A stretch of 64,000 nucleotides of DNA, taken from VRUE01 sp963747765 (lineage in GTDB: Bacteria > Actinomycetota > Thermoleophilia > Solirubrobacterales > 70-9). Shown here piece after piece: positions 43,835 through 52,520 of the stretch. Where the stretch lies: the NCBI GenBank assembly GCA_963747765.1, contig CAVVGH010000012.1:1-64000 (forward strand). The letters are read 5' to 3'. The notes beneath the pieces were generated by a model, which ran no database searches, was not told the origin of the DNA, and saw nothing but the letters and a program-made list of their open reading frames with translations. The position numbers and the translations under genes are program-made. Each line of letters opens with the position of its first letter. Within the stretch, counting starts at the first letter, position 1.

Positions 43835-43847
43835 AATAATTGTTATC
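43835..43847. promoter_or_regulatory. Operator-like palindrome C (before ALDH-ADH operon)
   Basis: AATAATTGTTATC matches GATAANNNTTATC with one mismatch and lies 24 bases upstream of the ALDH start. The surrounding bases are AT-rich (CAAAATAATTGTTATCAGAG) and could contain the -10 element. Confidence 0.55.
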
Positions 43848-43923
43848 AGAGTAATTCTCTTTCTGTCTCGCCGTCAACAGCGCGAGCCGGCCAAACCGCT
43901 CGATCAGGGGATACTGGTCGGGC

Positions 43924-45090
43924 TCAGACGCGTTCGATCAGCGTCGCGGTGCCGAGGCCGCCACCGCAGCACATCGTCACCAGGCCAAGCCGCTCGTCGC
44001 GGTCCTCCAGCTCGTGCAGCAGCGTGGTGACGAGCCGGGCTCCGGTCGAGCCGAGGGGGTGACCGAGCGCAATCGCACCGCCGCGAGGGTTCACCGCCTC
44101 GAGGTCGGCGCCGAACTCCTTCGCCCAGGCGAGCACGACCGGCGCGAAGGCCTCGTTTATCTCGACCACGTCGATTTCCTCCAGGGAGAGGCCGTTGCGT
44201 TCGAGGATGTGGCGCGTCGCCGGCATGGGACCGGTCAGCATCGTCACCGGGTCGACGCCGAGGACGACCTGGTCGACGACCCGCGCCCGGGCCTTCAGAC
44301 CCAGAGCCGCCGCCTTCTCTGGCGAGGCTATGAGGATCGCCGCGGCGCCGTCGGAGATCTGGGAGGAGTTGCCGGCGGTCACCCGGCCGTCCTCACGGAA
44401 GACGGCCTTCAGCGCCGCGAGCGCCTCGAGGCTCGACTCCGCGCGGATGCCCTGGTCGCGGGTGTGCGTCTCCTCGCCGACCTCGATCGGCAGGATCTCC
44501 CGGGCGAACTCGCCCGCGTCTGTGGCGCGCCGGGCGCGCTCTTGGGACTGCAGCGCGAACTCGTCCATCTCCTCGCGGCCGATCCCCCAGCGATCCGCGA
44601 TCATCTCCGCGCCGACGCCCTGCGGGACAAGGTCGTAGCGGTCGAGCAGCTCCTCGGTGAAGCCGCGGCCCCACTGCTCCTGGGCACGCTCGTTGACCGA
44701 GAACCCGACCCTGCCCATGTGCTCCACCCCGGCCGCGACGACCATGTCATTCATCCCCGAGGCGACCTGCAGGGCCGCAAAATGGAGCGCCTGCTGACCC
44801 GAGCCGCAGCGGATATCGACGGTTGTCGCGCCGGTCGTCTCGGCCAATCCCTTCTGCAGCCAGGCGCTGCGTGAGATCCCGCTCGATTGCTCGGCGATCT
44901 GGTATACGCAGCCCGCGATCGCGTTGTCGACCTCGGCCGAGTCGACCTCGGCCCGACGGAGGACCTCCTCGTAGCAGCGGCCCAGCAGGTCGGCCGGGTG
45001 GACGTCGCGGAAGATCCCCTTCTCACGGTGACCGCGGCCGACCGGAGTACGCACAGCCTCGATGATCAGCGCTTCGCGCCCGTTCAGCAT
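43924..45090 (-). CDS. Acetyl-CoA acetyltransferase (thiolase)
   Basis: 388 residues from the ATG at 45090. All active-site elements are visible: nucleophilic Cys in DIRCGSGQQALHFA (about 90), NEAFAP, the catalytic His in GGAIALGHPLGSTGAR, and the second Cys in MCCGGGLG. It is a degradative type thiolase that cleaves 3-ketoacyl-CoA with CoA. It is transcribed alone behind palindrome D. It should perform the last beta-oxidation step of the pathway encoded around it. Confidence 0.94.
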   Translation of the reverse strand: MLNGREALIIEAVRTPVGRGHREKGIFRDVHPADLLGRCYEEVLRRAEVDSAEVDNAIAGCVYQIAEQSSGISRSAWLQKGLAETTGATTVDIRCGSGQQALHFAALQVASGMNDMVVAAGVEHMGRVGFSVNERAQEQWGRGFTEELLDRYDLVPQGVGAEMIADRWGIGREEMDEFALQSQERARRATDAGEFAREILPIEVGEETHTRDQGIRAESSLEALAALKAVFREDGRVTAGNSSQISDGAAAILIASPEKAAALGLKARARVVDQVVLGVDPVTMLTGPMPATRHILERNGLSLEEIDVVEINEAFAPVVLAWAKEFGADLEAVNPRGGAIALGHPLGSTGARLVTTLLHELEDRDERLGLVTMCCGGGLGTATLIERV

Positions 45091-45155
45091 CTCGCTCCTC
45101 TCTGGCGGCTGTGGTCGCCCAGAGCGGGAGACCACCAAGAATCAGTACAATCCAT

Positions 45156-45168
45156 GATAAGAGATATC
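45156..45168. promoter_or_regulatory. Operator-like palindrome D (before thiolase)
   Basis: GATAAGAGATATC matches GATAANNNTTATC with one mismatch, 65 bases upstream of the thiolase ATG. Confidence 0.5.
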
Positions 45169-45392
45169 CGAGTTCTACGTACTTGGTCCCTGCACGGCGA
45201 AAGCCGGTGGGCCGGGTTGAGGTCTCGGAGCTTCAGCCCGATCGCTCGTCCGTCTCGATCCTGAGAACTGGGCCCTACCCCTTGACCTGGCCCGTTCAGG
45301 CACTCGTGCCTGAAAGTGGCGTAGAAATTCGCCCCGGTTAATGCGATCGCCCGGAAAACGACATGGCGATTTGCAGGGAAAGCGGGAGGAGC
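45169..45392. other. Intergenic, no gene recognised
   Basis: Between the thiolase promoter and the right tRNA-Asp fragment. No convincing gene. It contains GCGATTTGCAGGG (45367-45379), a motif also seen near the left fragment (4552-4564) and beyond the IS66 (6314-6326). Confidence 0.4.
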
Positions 45393-45437
45393 GGGAGCGA
45401 CGGGACTCGAACCCGCGACCTCCGGCGTGACAGGCGC
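45393..45437 (-). repeat. tRNA-Asp 3'-end fragment, right copy (att-like)
   Basis: Identical over 45 bases and in the same orientation to 4680-4724: anticodon loop CTGTCAC, T-arm with GGTTCGAGTCCC, acceptor end. The 5' half of the tRNA is again missing. The two copies bracket about 40.7 kb, i.e. the mycofactocin locus and all catabolic operons. Confidence 0.75.
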
Positions 45438-45612
45438 CCGGGCGCAATCTCGGGTCAGCCGCGAAAAGCCTCTTTTACAGGTATTTCTTCGAGGGTCGAA
45501 GCTAGATCTTGCCTGAAGCATGCGCCGACATACGCCCACGTGTCGCCATTTCGGGCACTCCGTGCGGCGAGTGCCTCAACGAGCGAGGCCCGGTTGATCG
45601 GGGCCAACTCAC
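45438..45612 (-). other. Remnant reading frame next to right tRNA fragment
   Basis: Minus-strand frame PINRASLVEALAARSARNG then DTWAYVGACFRQDLASTLEE, ending just before the tRNA fragment. It is homologous to the segment split by IS66 on the left side (6314-6470). It looks like the C-terminus of a recombinase or other gene lying against an attachment site, but no catalytic motif is included. 45613-45759 has no recognised content. Confidence 0.4.
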
Positions 45613-45759
45613 AGCTGGCAGGGAGGGATCTGGATCTCCTCTCTTGACGAAGCGTGGAACCACGCGAGTAACATATCCTCTCGGTGGATCCGGGTCTTCT
45701 CATGGCGTTCGGAAACGTCCCTGGGCTCGTCAACTGATAGCCGTCGGGCAACCGCTCCG

Positions 45760-45798
45760 AGAGAGGCCCTCTCCGCCGGTCGGGGAGGGTCTTCTCTC
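45760..45798. terminator. Hairpin downstream of pcaC
   Basis: GAGAGGCCCTCTCC, a short loop, then GGGGAGGGTCTTCTCTC form an imperfect GC-rich stem just beyond the pcaC stop codon. On the plus strand it runs into CTTTCTC. It probably ends the pcaD-pcaC transcript, with no real U-tract on that strand. Confidence 0.45.
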
Positions 45799-45802
45799 TT
45801 TC

Positions 45803-46216
45803 TCAAATAGAGGGAGGTTGTTCGATGGACCTGGTCAGCTCAGAGCTTCCCCTGAGCACCCGCTGGGCGATCGCGAAGGCGATGTTGGCGCGCGGCAACC
45901 CGGCGTAGAGGGCGGTGTGGAGGATGACCTCCTTGATCTCGTCCTCGGTAAGCCCGTTGCGCAGTGCCGCCCGGACGTGCATCTCGATCTCGTTCTCGGC
46001 GCCGAGCGCGACCAGCGCGGCGAGGGTGGCGATGCTGCGCGAGTGGCGGTCGAGGCCGGGGCGGTCCCAGATCTCGCCCCAGGCGTAACGGGTGATGAAG
46101 TCCTGGAAGTCGGCGGTGACTTCATCCTTGCCGGCCTCGGCACGGTCGACGTGGTCGTCGCCGAGTACTTCGCGGCGCACCTTCATGCCTCGCTCGCGAT
46201 CGCCGGCGGTGCTCAT
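45803..46216 (-). CDS. pcaC: 4-carboxymuconolactone decarboxylase
   Basis: 137 residues from the ATG at 46216 that overlaps the pcaD-like stop. The family signature is complete: GMKVRREVLGDDHVDRA, FITRYAWGEIWDRPGLDRHSRS, HVRAALRNGLTEDEIKEVILH and YAGLPRANIAF, with the catalytic His of the AhpD/CMD fold. PcaC converts 4-carboxymuconolactone to 3-oxoadipate enol-lactone in protocatechuate degradation. The rest of the pca genes are not in the window. Confidence 0.93.
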   Translation of the reverse strand: MSTAGDRERGMKVRREVLGDDHVDRAEAGKDEVTADFQDFITRYAWGEIWDRPGLDRHSRSIATLAALVALGAENEIEMHVRAALRNGLTEDEIKEVILHTALYAGLPRANIAFAIAQRVLRGSSELTRSIEQPPSI

Positions 46217-46878
46217 GAGGTCTGGTCCTGTCGATCGGGCCGGGGCAGCCGGGCGCGGATGAGGTCGGTGACCGCCGCCGGCCGCTCGAGGTTGCCGAGG
46301 TGGGCGGCATCCGCGACCTCGACGAACTCGGCTCCCGGGATGCCGGCGGCGAGCGCGCGGCCGACCTCGGGCGGACAGGCGGAATCCTCGGCGCCGGAGA
46401 CGACCAGGGTCGGGACGGTGATCCTGCCCAGGTCCTCGCGCAGGTCGAGATGGGCGACGACCTCGGTCGCCGCCGCGTAGCCGGCAGGCGGCGTGGCGAC
46501 CATCATCTCCCGCATGCGGGCGCGCAGGTCGGGGTCGACCCCGTCGGTGAACCAGCGGTCGAGGACGGCGTCGGCGACCGCCTCGACGCCTTCGGCGCGG
46601 ACGGTGGCGGCGCGTTCGAGCCACGGATCGGGTGGGCCGAAGTACGGGGAGGTGAAGCAGGCGAAGACGCGCTCGACCCGCCCGGGCGCGTGGGCGGCAA
46701 GCCAGACCGCGGTGGCGCCGCCGAGCGAGACGCCGGCGAAGCTCGCCTCGCCGACGCCGAGCGAGTCGAGCAGCGCCAGCACGTCGCCGCCGAGGTCGGC
46801 GAGCGCCCAGGGGCCCCCGGGCACCGGCGACCCGCCGTGGCCGCGGGTGTCGCAGCGGATGATCCGCAGGTCGTCGCG
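46213..46878 (-). pseudogene. pcaD: 3-oxoadipate enol-lactonase-like hydrolase, truncated by IS
   Basis: Alpha/beta hydrolase lacking its N-terminus. The remaining part reads RIIRCDTRGHGGSPVPGG, the nucleophile elbow GVSLGG, VPTLVVSGAEDSACPP with the acid, and ADAAHLGNLERP with the His. Its 5' end is replaced by the end of the IS3-type element at 46879, losing roughly 25-35 residues. Coupled to pcaC, so it is the natural next enzyme, PcaD, cleaving the enol-lactone to 3-oxoadipate. A frame remains open through the IS, but that protein would be chimeric and probably unfolded. Confidence 0.85.
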
Positions 46879-46921
46879 TGTCCCGCACCCGGATAACCGG
46901 ACACTTGGTTGAACAAATCGA

Positions 46922-47827
46922 TCATCGCACCCGGGTCGAGCCGGCACCCTCGTCGCGGGCGGCGAGGAACCCCTCTCGAGCTTCGATCGGCGTGCGGTAG
47001 CCGTGCCTCTCGAGCAGCCACTCGCGGTTGTAGAGGCGGCCGAAGTCCCGCACCGCGGCGCGCAGCTGCTCGAAGGTCTCGAATCGCTCGATCCACAGCA
47101 CCTGCTCCTTGAGCGCCTGGATCGCCCGCTCGGCGCATCCGTTCGTCTCGGGCTCGTAGTGGAAGGCGGGCGAGCGGGCGATCCCCAGGTGGTCGATCTC
47201 GGCCTGGTAGTGGTCTGAGCGAAAGCAGGGCCCGCCGTCGTAGCGCAGCGCGAGCCCGGCGGCAACGGCCGCCTCGACCGAGCCGAAGCGCTCGGCTGTG
47301 ACCTCGCGAAGGAGATCGGCGGCGGCGAAGCGGTCCATGCGGTGGGCCGCGTCGAAGAACAGCTCGCCGGTGCCGTGGTCGACGATCACGAAGACCGCGC
47401 AGCGGCCGTCCTGATCGCTCCAGGCCTCGGTCGCATCCGTTGCCCACAGGGTGTCGGGCGTCTCGACGGTGATCGTGCCCGTGTGCAGGCGCGCGGCGCG
47501 CTTTCTCACCTGCGGGGTCGGGGCGAGGACCCCGTCCTCGCGCATCAGCCGCAGCACCCGCTTGCGCGAGGCACGGATGCCGCGACGGCGCAGGCGCGCC
47601 CAGACCTTGCGATGGCCCTCGCCGTTGAAGGGCGAGTCCTCGATCGTGCGGTGGATCTCGGCGCGCAGGCAGGCGTCGGGCATCGCGCCCACCGGCCCGC
47701 GCTTGCGATGCGCCCGCTCGCCGACGGCGCCCTCCCGTTCGCGCCGGACACGCTCGAAGGCCGCCGAGCGCGAGACGCCGGCGATCCGGCAGACGGTGCC
47801 GAGCCGGTGCCCGGTCTCGGCGCTCAC
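46922..47827 (-). CDS. IS3-type OrfB transposase (copy 2)
   Basis: As far as I can read it, same protein as copy 1 (17577-18482): HTH_21-like region, Asp in WATDATEAW, Asp in YDGGPCFRSD, Glu in NGCAERAIQ. GTG start overlaps the orfA stop. The identity between copies indicates recent transposition. No lesion seen. Confidence 0.92.
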   Translation of the reverse strand: MSAETGHRLGTVCRIAGVSRSAAFERVRREREGAVGERAHRKRGPVGAMPDACLRAEIHRTIEDSPFNGEGHRKVWARLRRRGIRASRKRVLRLMREDGVLAPTPQVRKRAARLHTGTITVETPDTLWATDATEAWSDQDGRCAVFVIVDHGTGELFFDAAHRMDRFAAADLLREVTAERFGSVEAAVAAGLALRYDGGPCFRSDHYQAEIDHLGIARSPAFHYEPETNGCAERAIQALKEQVLWIERFETFEQLRAAVRDFGRLYNREWLLERHGYRTPIEAREGFLAARDEGAGSTRVR

Positions 47828-48207
47828 CTCGACCGCCTCTCTGACCGTGGAGCCCCCTTTTTCCCCAAGAGGGCTCGGAGGGTGTCGATCTCGATCGCCT
47901 GCTCGCCGATCTTTCGCTGCGCTTCGCGCAGCTCGCGCTCTTCGGGCGGGGCGGCCCTTGCCTTGAGGCCCTCGCGGCCGGCGGCGAGGAAGTCCTCCCG
48001 CCAGCGGCTGATCGCGCCGGCCGGCTGGCCGCACTCGCGGGCGAGCGCGTCAAGCGACTCGCCGCGCAGCAGCCGCAGCACCACCCCTTCCTTGCGGCGC
48101 GAGGACCAGCGCACCTCCCGCTTGCCTTCGGCTGCGCGCTCGGCGCGCTGGTCCTCGGCAGGCTCCCCTCCGTTGTTGGCCACCCGGTCCTCCGTTGTTG
48201 CTGACAC
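47824..48207 (-). CDS. IS3-type OrfA (copy 2)
   Basis: 127 residues, same as the OrfA at 17197-17580: HTH (LARECGQPAGAISRWRED) and coiled coil, with the GGGGAAAAAGGGGG run near its end that could cause -1 frameshifting into orfB. Confidence 0.9.
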   Translation of the reverse strand: MSATTEDRVANNGGEPAEDQRAERAAEGKREVRWSSRRKEGVVLRLLRGESLDALARECGQPAGAISRWREDFLAAGREGLKARAAPPEERELREAQRKIGEQAIEIDTLRALLGKKGAPRSERRSR

Positions 48208-48258
48208 CCGACACCTCCGTGTCTATTTGGGTGTCCGGTCGGAACCGGGTGCGGGACA

Positions 48259-48689
48259 ACACGAGACACCCGTGGCGCAAATCTCCGGCCGGAACCGCGA
48301 AGAGGGCCGAGGAGGCCCGGCCCTTCCAGCCTTCGATTGAGAGCCCGATCACGAAGCTCGGTCGCCGGATAACGGGGAATTACGGAAACCCAGGCGCGAA
48401 ACTGAACAGCTTCCGTACAACAGGACCCCGCGCAAGCCGGTGCGCTGCGGATACTGGTCCAGCTTGAGTCGCAGGTGAAAGTGGACCCGATGAGTCCGAC
48501 AACGCCATTCGCCAGGGGTTGGTTCACCAACTCTTAGCTTGCAGGTCGAGATTCGGGGACCTCGACCGCGCCGTGTGAGCCGTGGACGGCGAAGCGGGGT
48601 CCCGCGGTCACGTCCCATAGCGCGGTGTAGGAGCGCGGCGGACGGAATCTCGTCGCCACTGCGGCCACCGACCGAAAGTCGACCGCGAC
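48259..48689. other. Gap between IS3-type copy 2 and dnd genes, no gene recognised
   Basis: 431 bp. Several short frames exist, but none has recognisable content or a ribosome site. It may contain decayed sequence left by the rearrangement at the IS. Confidence 0.45.
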
Positions 48690-50165
48690 TCAAGATCTCT
48701 TCGGTCGAACCAAGCGGTGGCCCGCGACACGAACCCCCCGCTCGCTAAGCAGCGCCTCCCACTGCTTCTTCCTGCCGATCGACTGCGTGTGACCGAACAG
48801 GCCAGCCTTCTCCTCCTGACGGGTCAGTGCTCGGAACTTTGCATAGCGCTCATCATCAGCGGCGATGAGCAGCTCCTTTCGATGGAGGATCGGGGGGTTT
48901 GGATGGCGAGAGTAGTCGCGGTAGTCACATCGCAATCCATCGATCCTCACGATGTACCCCGAGCGCAGCGAGGGGTGGGCAAGCCGATCGAAATCCGGAT
49001 ACTCGAGGTACGACACGGTGGGGCGGTCGAGATGGATCTTGACGACAGTCGCCGAGTCCAGGTCGCCGATCAAGCGCCGGGCGACACCGTCGAGCACCCG
49101 CAGAACCGGTGGCAGGATGGCAATTCCATCGCTGTGCACGTAAAGGGCCTGCGGCATCTGCTTGCCGACCGGAGAGGCCAGAGCGGCCTCTCGAATGCGG
49201 TCCTGGTTCGACAGCTCGGCGAGAAGCCGGTCCGCCTGCCTACAAGCCGCCGCGTAGCTGCCGAAGAGGTCGCGGATATCGAGGCGCGTCTCCGCCGGCA
49301 AGTCGCGGGAACGCGGCCGGCGGTCGAAGCGGGAAAGGGCAAGGTAGACGAGCAGATCACGGGAGCGCTCATCCCGGATCCGGTCCCACCGCTCCGTCCC
49401 GCTGACCCTGCGAACCGTGGCGAAGGCGCTCCGCAACGTCCCGAACTCGGCCTCAATCGCCTCGCTGCCATCCAGCTCGTGACCACGCGGCAACCGACCG
49501 CGCTCGGCTACGAAATCGACCAGCGGCTCAAGCAGGTCGCCGTGCTGGGCCAATAGCTCTCGACTGATCGAAGCCTTGGCATACCGCCGCACTCGTTTCA
49601 GCACCCATATCTCCTCGAAGGCCGGGCGGCGGAAGACAAGGAAGACGCCCGGGGCGGCGGCGACCGAGCGCGACCCCAAGGCGCCCTCGATCCAGCTGCC
49701 CAGCTCAGTCTGGGTGTAGAGCTTCTGAAAGGTCCCGATCGAGGTTCGGAGGCCGTCGCGGAACGGGATACCCTCAAGATCTGGCGCATCGGACTTCAAG
49801 CGGGCACTGACGATCAGGACCCGGCGTGCTAGCTCCCACGCTCGGCAAACCGTCTGGCGGCGCTCCTCTGGCTCCTCAATGACGTTTACGACGTAGCCGA
49901 GGTTGACCACGTCGCTCGGCTCGCGTCTGCCGCCCGGTCGGTGGAACGGATCCCAGCCCTCGCAGCGAACACCTAACCGGCGCAGCCGCTCGACGTCTCC
50001 GCCTTTCCCGCAGCCATAGTCGAGCACGGTGGTCTCGGAGGCATCAATCAGGCCATCTTCGACGGCCAACCTGATCGGACGCGAGAGCGAGACGCGGGCC
50101 AGGGCAGCACGAGCCCGCAGGGTCGCATCGCCCTCACCCACTGCTTGCTGCAGGCTGGGATGCAA
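48690..50165 (-). CDS. DNA phosphorothioation-associated putative methyltransferase
   Basis: 491 residues. The N-terminal half has the SAM-binding motif TTVLDYGCGKGGDVERLRRLG (shown in two parts: LDYGCGKGGD and VERLRRLG) and GYVVNVIEEPEERRQTV as in class I methyltransferases; the C-terminal half (about 200-490) is specific to proteins that accompany dnd genes. Such proteins are known as dnd-related methyltransferases, but the target is unknown. It overlaps dndE by 32 bases and is last in the operon dndC-D-E-methyltransferase. A later GTG start would avoid most of the overlap. Confidence 0.85.
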   Translation of the reverse strand: MHPSLQQAVGEGDATLRARAALARVSLSRPIRLAVEDGLIDASETTVLDYGCGKGGDVERLRRLGVRCEGWDPFHRPGGRREPSDVVNLGYVVNVIEEPEERRQTVCRAWELARRVLIVSARLKSDAPDLEGIPFRDGLRTSIGTFQKLYTQTELGSWIEGALGSRSVAAAPGVFLVFRRPAFEEIWVLKRVRRYAKASISRELLAQHGDLLEPLVDFVAERGRLPRGHELDGSEAIEAEFGTLRSAFATVRRVSGTERWDRIRDERSRDLLVYLALSRFDRRPRSRDLPAETRLDIRDLFGSYAAACRQADRLLAELSNQDRIREAALASPVGKQMPQALYVHSDGIAILPPVLRVLDGVARRLIGDLDSATVVKIHLDRPTVSYLEYPDFDRLAHPSLRSGYIVRIDGLRCDYRDYSRHPNPPILHRKELLIAADDERYAKFRALTRQEEKAGLFGHTQSIGRKKQWEALLSERGVRVAGHRLVRPKRS

Positions 50166-50565
50166 CCGCCTTCTTGAGTAGCTCGCGCACGCCGCTCCCG
50201 CGTCTGGTCCTCGGCCCTTCCGCGACTTTCAATGCCGGGTCTCCGATCAGGTAGCCGATCCCCCGGTGGAGATGGAGGAGCAGCTGGCGCTGGACCGTTT
50301 TCGGGCCGGGGCGCAGGCCGTCGGCCACACAGCGCTGGCGCAACAGATCGAGGTAGAGATCGGAGTTGGGTCCGGCGAAAGTCCGCCACTCGATCTCAAT
50401 CCCACCCTCCGTGGGAATAGGTACGTCGGGCGGACGTGTCGGCTCCGCCAGTGACCGACAGAGCGCCCAACGACCGAGCTCGTTCCAGTGTTTCAGTCCG
50501 GTGCGGCGCTTCAGGGTGATCAGCTGGTCCTTTCCGGCCGGGGAAATGCGCACCGTCTCAATCAT
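50134..50565 (-). CDS. dndE: DndE, phosphorothioation protein
   Basis: 143 residues. Small basic protein with the DndE opening VRISPAGKDQLITLKRRTGLKHWNELGRWALC (first 20: VRISPAGKDQLITLKRRTGL) and EIEWRTFAGPNSDLY, VADGLRPG. DndE is a tetrameric DNA-binding protein that recognises nicked DNA and joins the DndC-DndD modification complex. Its start overlaps the dndD stop. The length is typical. Confidence 0.9.
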   Translation of the reverse strand: MIETVRISPAGKDQLITLKRRTGLKHWNELGRWALCRSLAEPTRPPDVPIPTEGGIEIEWRTFAGPNSDLYLDLLRQRCVADGLRPGPKTVQRQLLLHLHRGIGYLIGDPALKVAEGPRTRRGSGVRELLKKAVASQPAASSG

Positions 50566-52520
50566 GCGGAGATCAGGTCGAGGTAGCCGTCGAGGATTCT
50601 GGTGCGTCCCCGGGCGTCGTTGTCGAGCCGCCTCTGGGCGCCGATGCTCGGGCGCAAGAGCGCGTGCAGCTCACCGTCGATCTCGGTATCGGTCGAGAGC
50701 ACCACAACCTGGTGGCTGGCTGCTGGCAGGTAGCGCTGAACGACGTGCTCGCGGTGGCCCGCGTCGAGCCGGCCCAGCGGCGTGTCGATCACCACCGGCA
50801 GCGGCAGCCCCGCCGCACGCGCCAGCGCCCACAAGAGCGAGAGCGCGGTGAGCTGCCGCTCGCCAGCGGAGAGAGAAGCCGGGCGGATCTCCCCCCGACC
50901 GCCGTAGAGCGAGACCGCGAAGGTTTCCGGATCGATGGCGACGCCCTGGATCAAGCGGTCCTTGCGCAACAGCAACTCCAGGCATTGCATCGTGTAGTCG
51001 GAAATCCTGCCGACGTGGCGTTCGGCGATCCGAGTCCGCAGTAGTCCAAGCGTGTCCCGGGCCCGCTCGGCGTGCCGGGTAACCCGCTCGGCCCGCTCGC
51101 GAGAGTCCTCAGCGTCGGCAAGGCGGGCGAGCTCGGCGTCGCGGCGGCCGCGGGCGGCCTCTGCCGCCGTTTCGTTCGCAGCCAGCAGCTTGCGCTCACC
51201 TTCGACCCGCTCGCGGAGCTCGTCCAGCTGTGCCGCCGTCTGCTCCGCTTGCTCGATGAGCAATGCCACCGACTCGTCGTGCGGGATCTTCGAGATTCGG
51301 CGGTCGAGCTCATCGCTGCGTCTGACCGCCTCACCGAGACCGTCGAGCGCCTGCATCACCTCGAACCGCCAAGAGGTCAACCGCTCTTCGCGAACAGCCT
51401 GGATCTCTTCCGGAGATGAACTCGGGTGGAACGCGGGGGCCGCCTCCGCCCCGCGCCGCGCTTTGCGCTCGTCGGCCAGAATCGACTCCAGCTGCTCGAA
51501 GCCCCCCCCGCCGAGCCTCGCCAGTTCGTCCAAGAGCCAGATGTCACGCTTGGCGATCACGGTGTCGAGGTCGCGCGCGACCTTGCTCTCGTGGCTCTGT
51601 TCGGCCGTCGCCAGAACATCGCCGAGAAGATCCGGAACCAGCGCCAGCGGAGCGAGCGCGTCGCCGGCTAACTTGCGGAGCTGCACCCACGCGAGCCCCT
51701 CCTCGTCGGCGAACTCCCCGGCTCGCGCCTCCAGCTCGGTACGTTCGGCAACAAGGTCTCCCCCCACCGCCCGCATTGCGCCTCGCACACGCTCATATTC
51801 CTCCTCGAGCGTCTCCAGCTCTGCCTCCAGCGTCTCAACCCGTTCCCCCGTGCTAGCGGCGAGCTCAAGTGCCGCGTCGAGCGCCGTCTGCTTCTTCTCC
51901 AGCTCGTCCGAGGAGTCGACACGGGCCTCACGCAGCACCCGCCGCTGCACCGCGACCAGGTCGGTCTGCAACTGGGCGACGAGGTCGAGTCCGAGCAACG
52001 AGCCAACAGCCGTGCGGAGCGAGTCGGCCGCTGACTCGAGATCGGCCAGCGCCTCGATCTTCTCGCCGTCGAAGAAGAAGAGGCGGGCGACGCCGAGCGG
52101 GGCGATCTGCTCGATCGTCTCGTCCCAACTCTCGCTCAGCTCACCATCGTAGGCGTCGCCGACGAAGACATCGAGCTGCTCGCCGTTGCTGCGGGCATTC
52201 GCCTTCCAGCGCCGGCGGACGGTGATGCGAGCGTCGTCGGCGAGTCCTGGCACCGTCAGAACCAGCTCCAGCGAGGCTTCCTGTCGCTCGTTGTTGACGC
52301 TGTCGACAAGAAAGGCGCCGTAAGATCGGTACCCGCCGAGCTCCGAAAGCGCTCGTGCTCCGTAGAGGATCTGGAAAAGCGACCGGACCAGGGTCGTCTT
52401 CCCGGCCCCGTTCAGTCCACCCACCAAGGTCACGGGACGGCGCTCGTCATGAGCGAACTCAAGTGTCTGGCGGTCCGCGTACGGGCCAACGCCGTCCAGC
52501 GTCAGCGCGTGGAGGATCAC
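50562..52520 (-). CDS. dndD: DndD, SMC-like ATPase
   Basis: 652 residues. Walker A GGLNGAGKTTLV (about 34-45), long coiled coils (about 190-300 and 390-480), ABC signature region PASLSAGERQLTALSLLWAL and Walker B PLPVVIDTPLGRLD. DndD supplies the ATP-driven DNA step of phosphorothioate modification. The zinc-hook Cys pair of Rad50 is not visible in the hinge. Start overlaps the dndC stop (ATGA). A second, quite different DndD-like ATPase lies at 56755. Confidence 0.94.
   Translation of the reverse strand: MILHALTLDGVGPYADRQTLEFAHDERRPVTLVGGLNGAGKTTLVRSLFQILYGARALSELGGYRSYGAFLVDSVNNERQEASLELVLTVPGLADDARITVRRRWKANARSNGEQLDVFVGDAYDGELSESWDETIEQIAPLGVARLFFFDGEKIEALADLESAADSLRTAVGSLLGLDLVAQLQTDLVAVQRRVLREARVDSSDELEKKQTALDAALELAASTGERVETLEAELETLEEEYERVRGAMRAVGGDLVAERTELEARAGEFADEEGLAWVQLRKLAGDALAPLALVPDLLGDVLATAEQSHESKVARDLDTVIAKRDIWLLDELARLGGGGFEQLESILADERKARRGAEAAPAFHPSSSPEEIQAVREERLTSWRFEVMQALDGLGEAVRRSDELDRRISKIPHDESVALLIEQAEQTAAQLDELRERVEGERKLLAANETAAEAARGRRDAELARLADAEDSRERAERVTRHAERARDTLGLLRTRIAERHVGRISDYTMQCLELLLRKDRLIQGVAIDPETFAVSLYGGRGEIRPASLSAGERQLTALSLLWALARAAGLPLPVVIDTPLGRLDAGHREHVVQRYLPAASHQVVVLSTDTEIDGELHALLRPSIGAQRRLDNDARGRTRILDGYLDLISA

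Larger units (their letters stand above)
46879..48258 (-). mobile_element. IS3-family insertion sequence, copy 2
   Basis: Same 1380-bp element as 17146-18525, inverted, with the same 14-bp terminal repeats (TGTCCCGCACCCGG at 46879, CCGGGTGCGGGACA ending 48258). Unlike copy 1 it has no target duplication: the left flank is CGCG and the right flank ACAC. The interrupted pcaD gene does not continue beyond it. This indicates a deletion or recombination at the element that joined the catabolic region to the Dnd island. Confidence 0.92.

Noticed and set aside
46213..47265. Single long frame running from the IS3-type element into the pcaD-like gene
   Set aside because: The first part is read in a non-coding frame of the transposase gene; only the part up to 46878 looks like a hydrolase, so it is treated as a truncated gene.
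48349..48693. A 114-codon minus-strand frame downstream of the dnd methyltransferase
   Set aside because: No ribosome site, composition like antisense shadow, no family resemblance; left as unannotated spacer.
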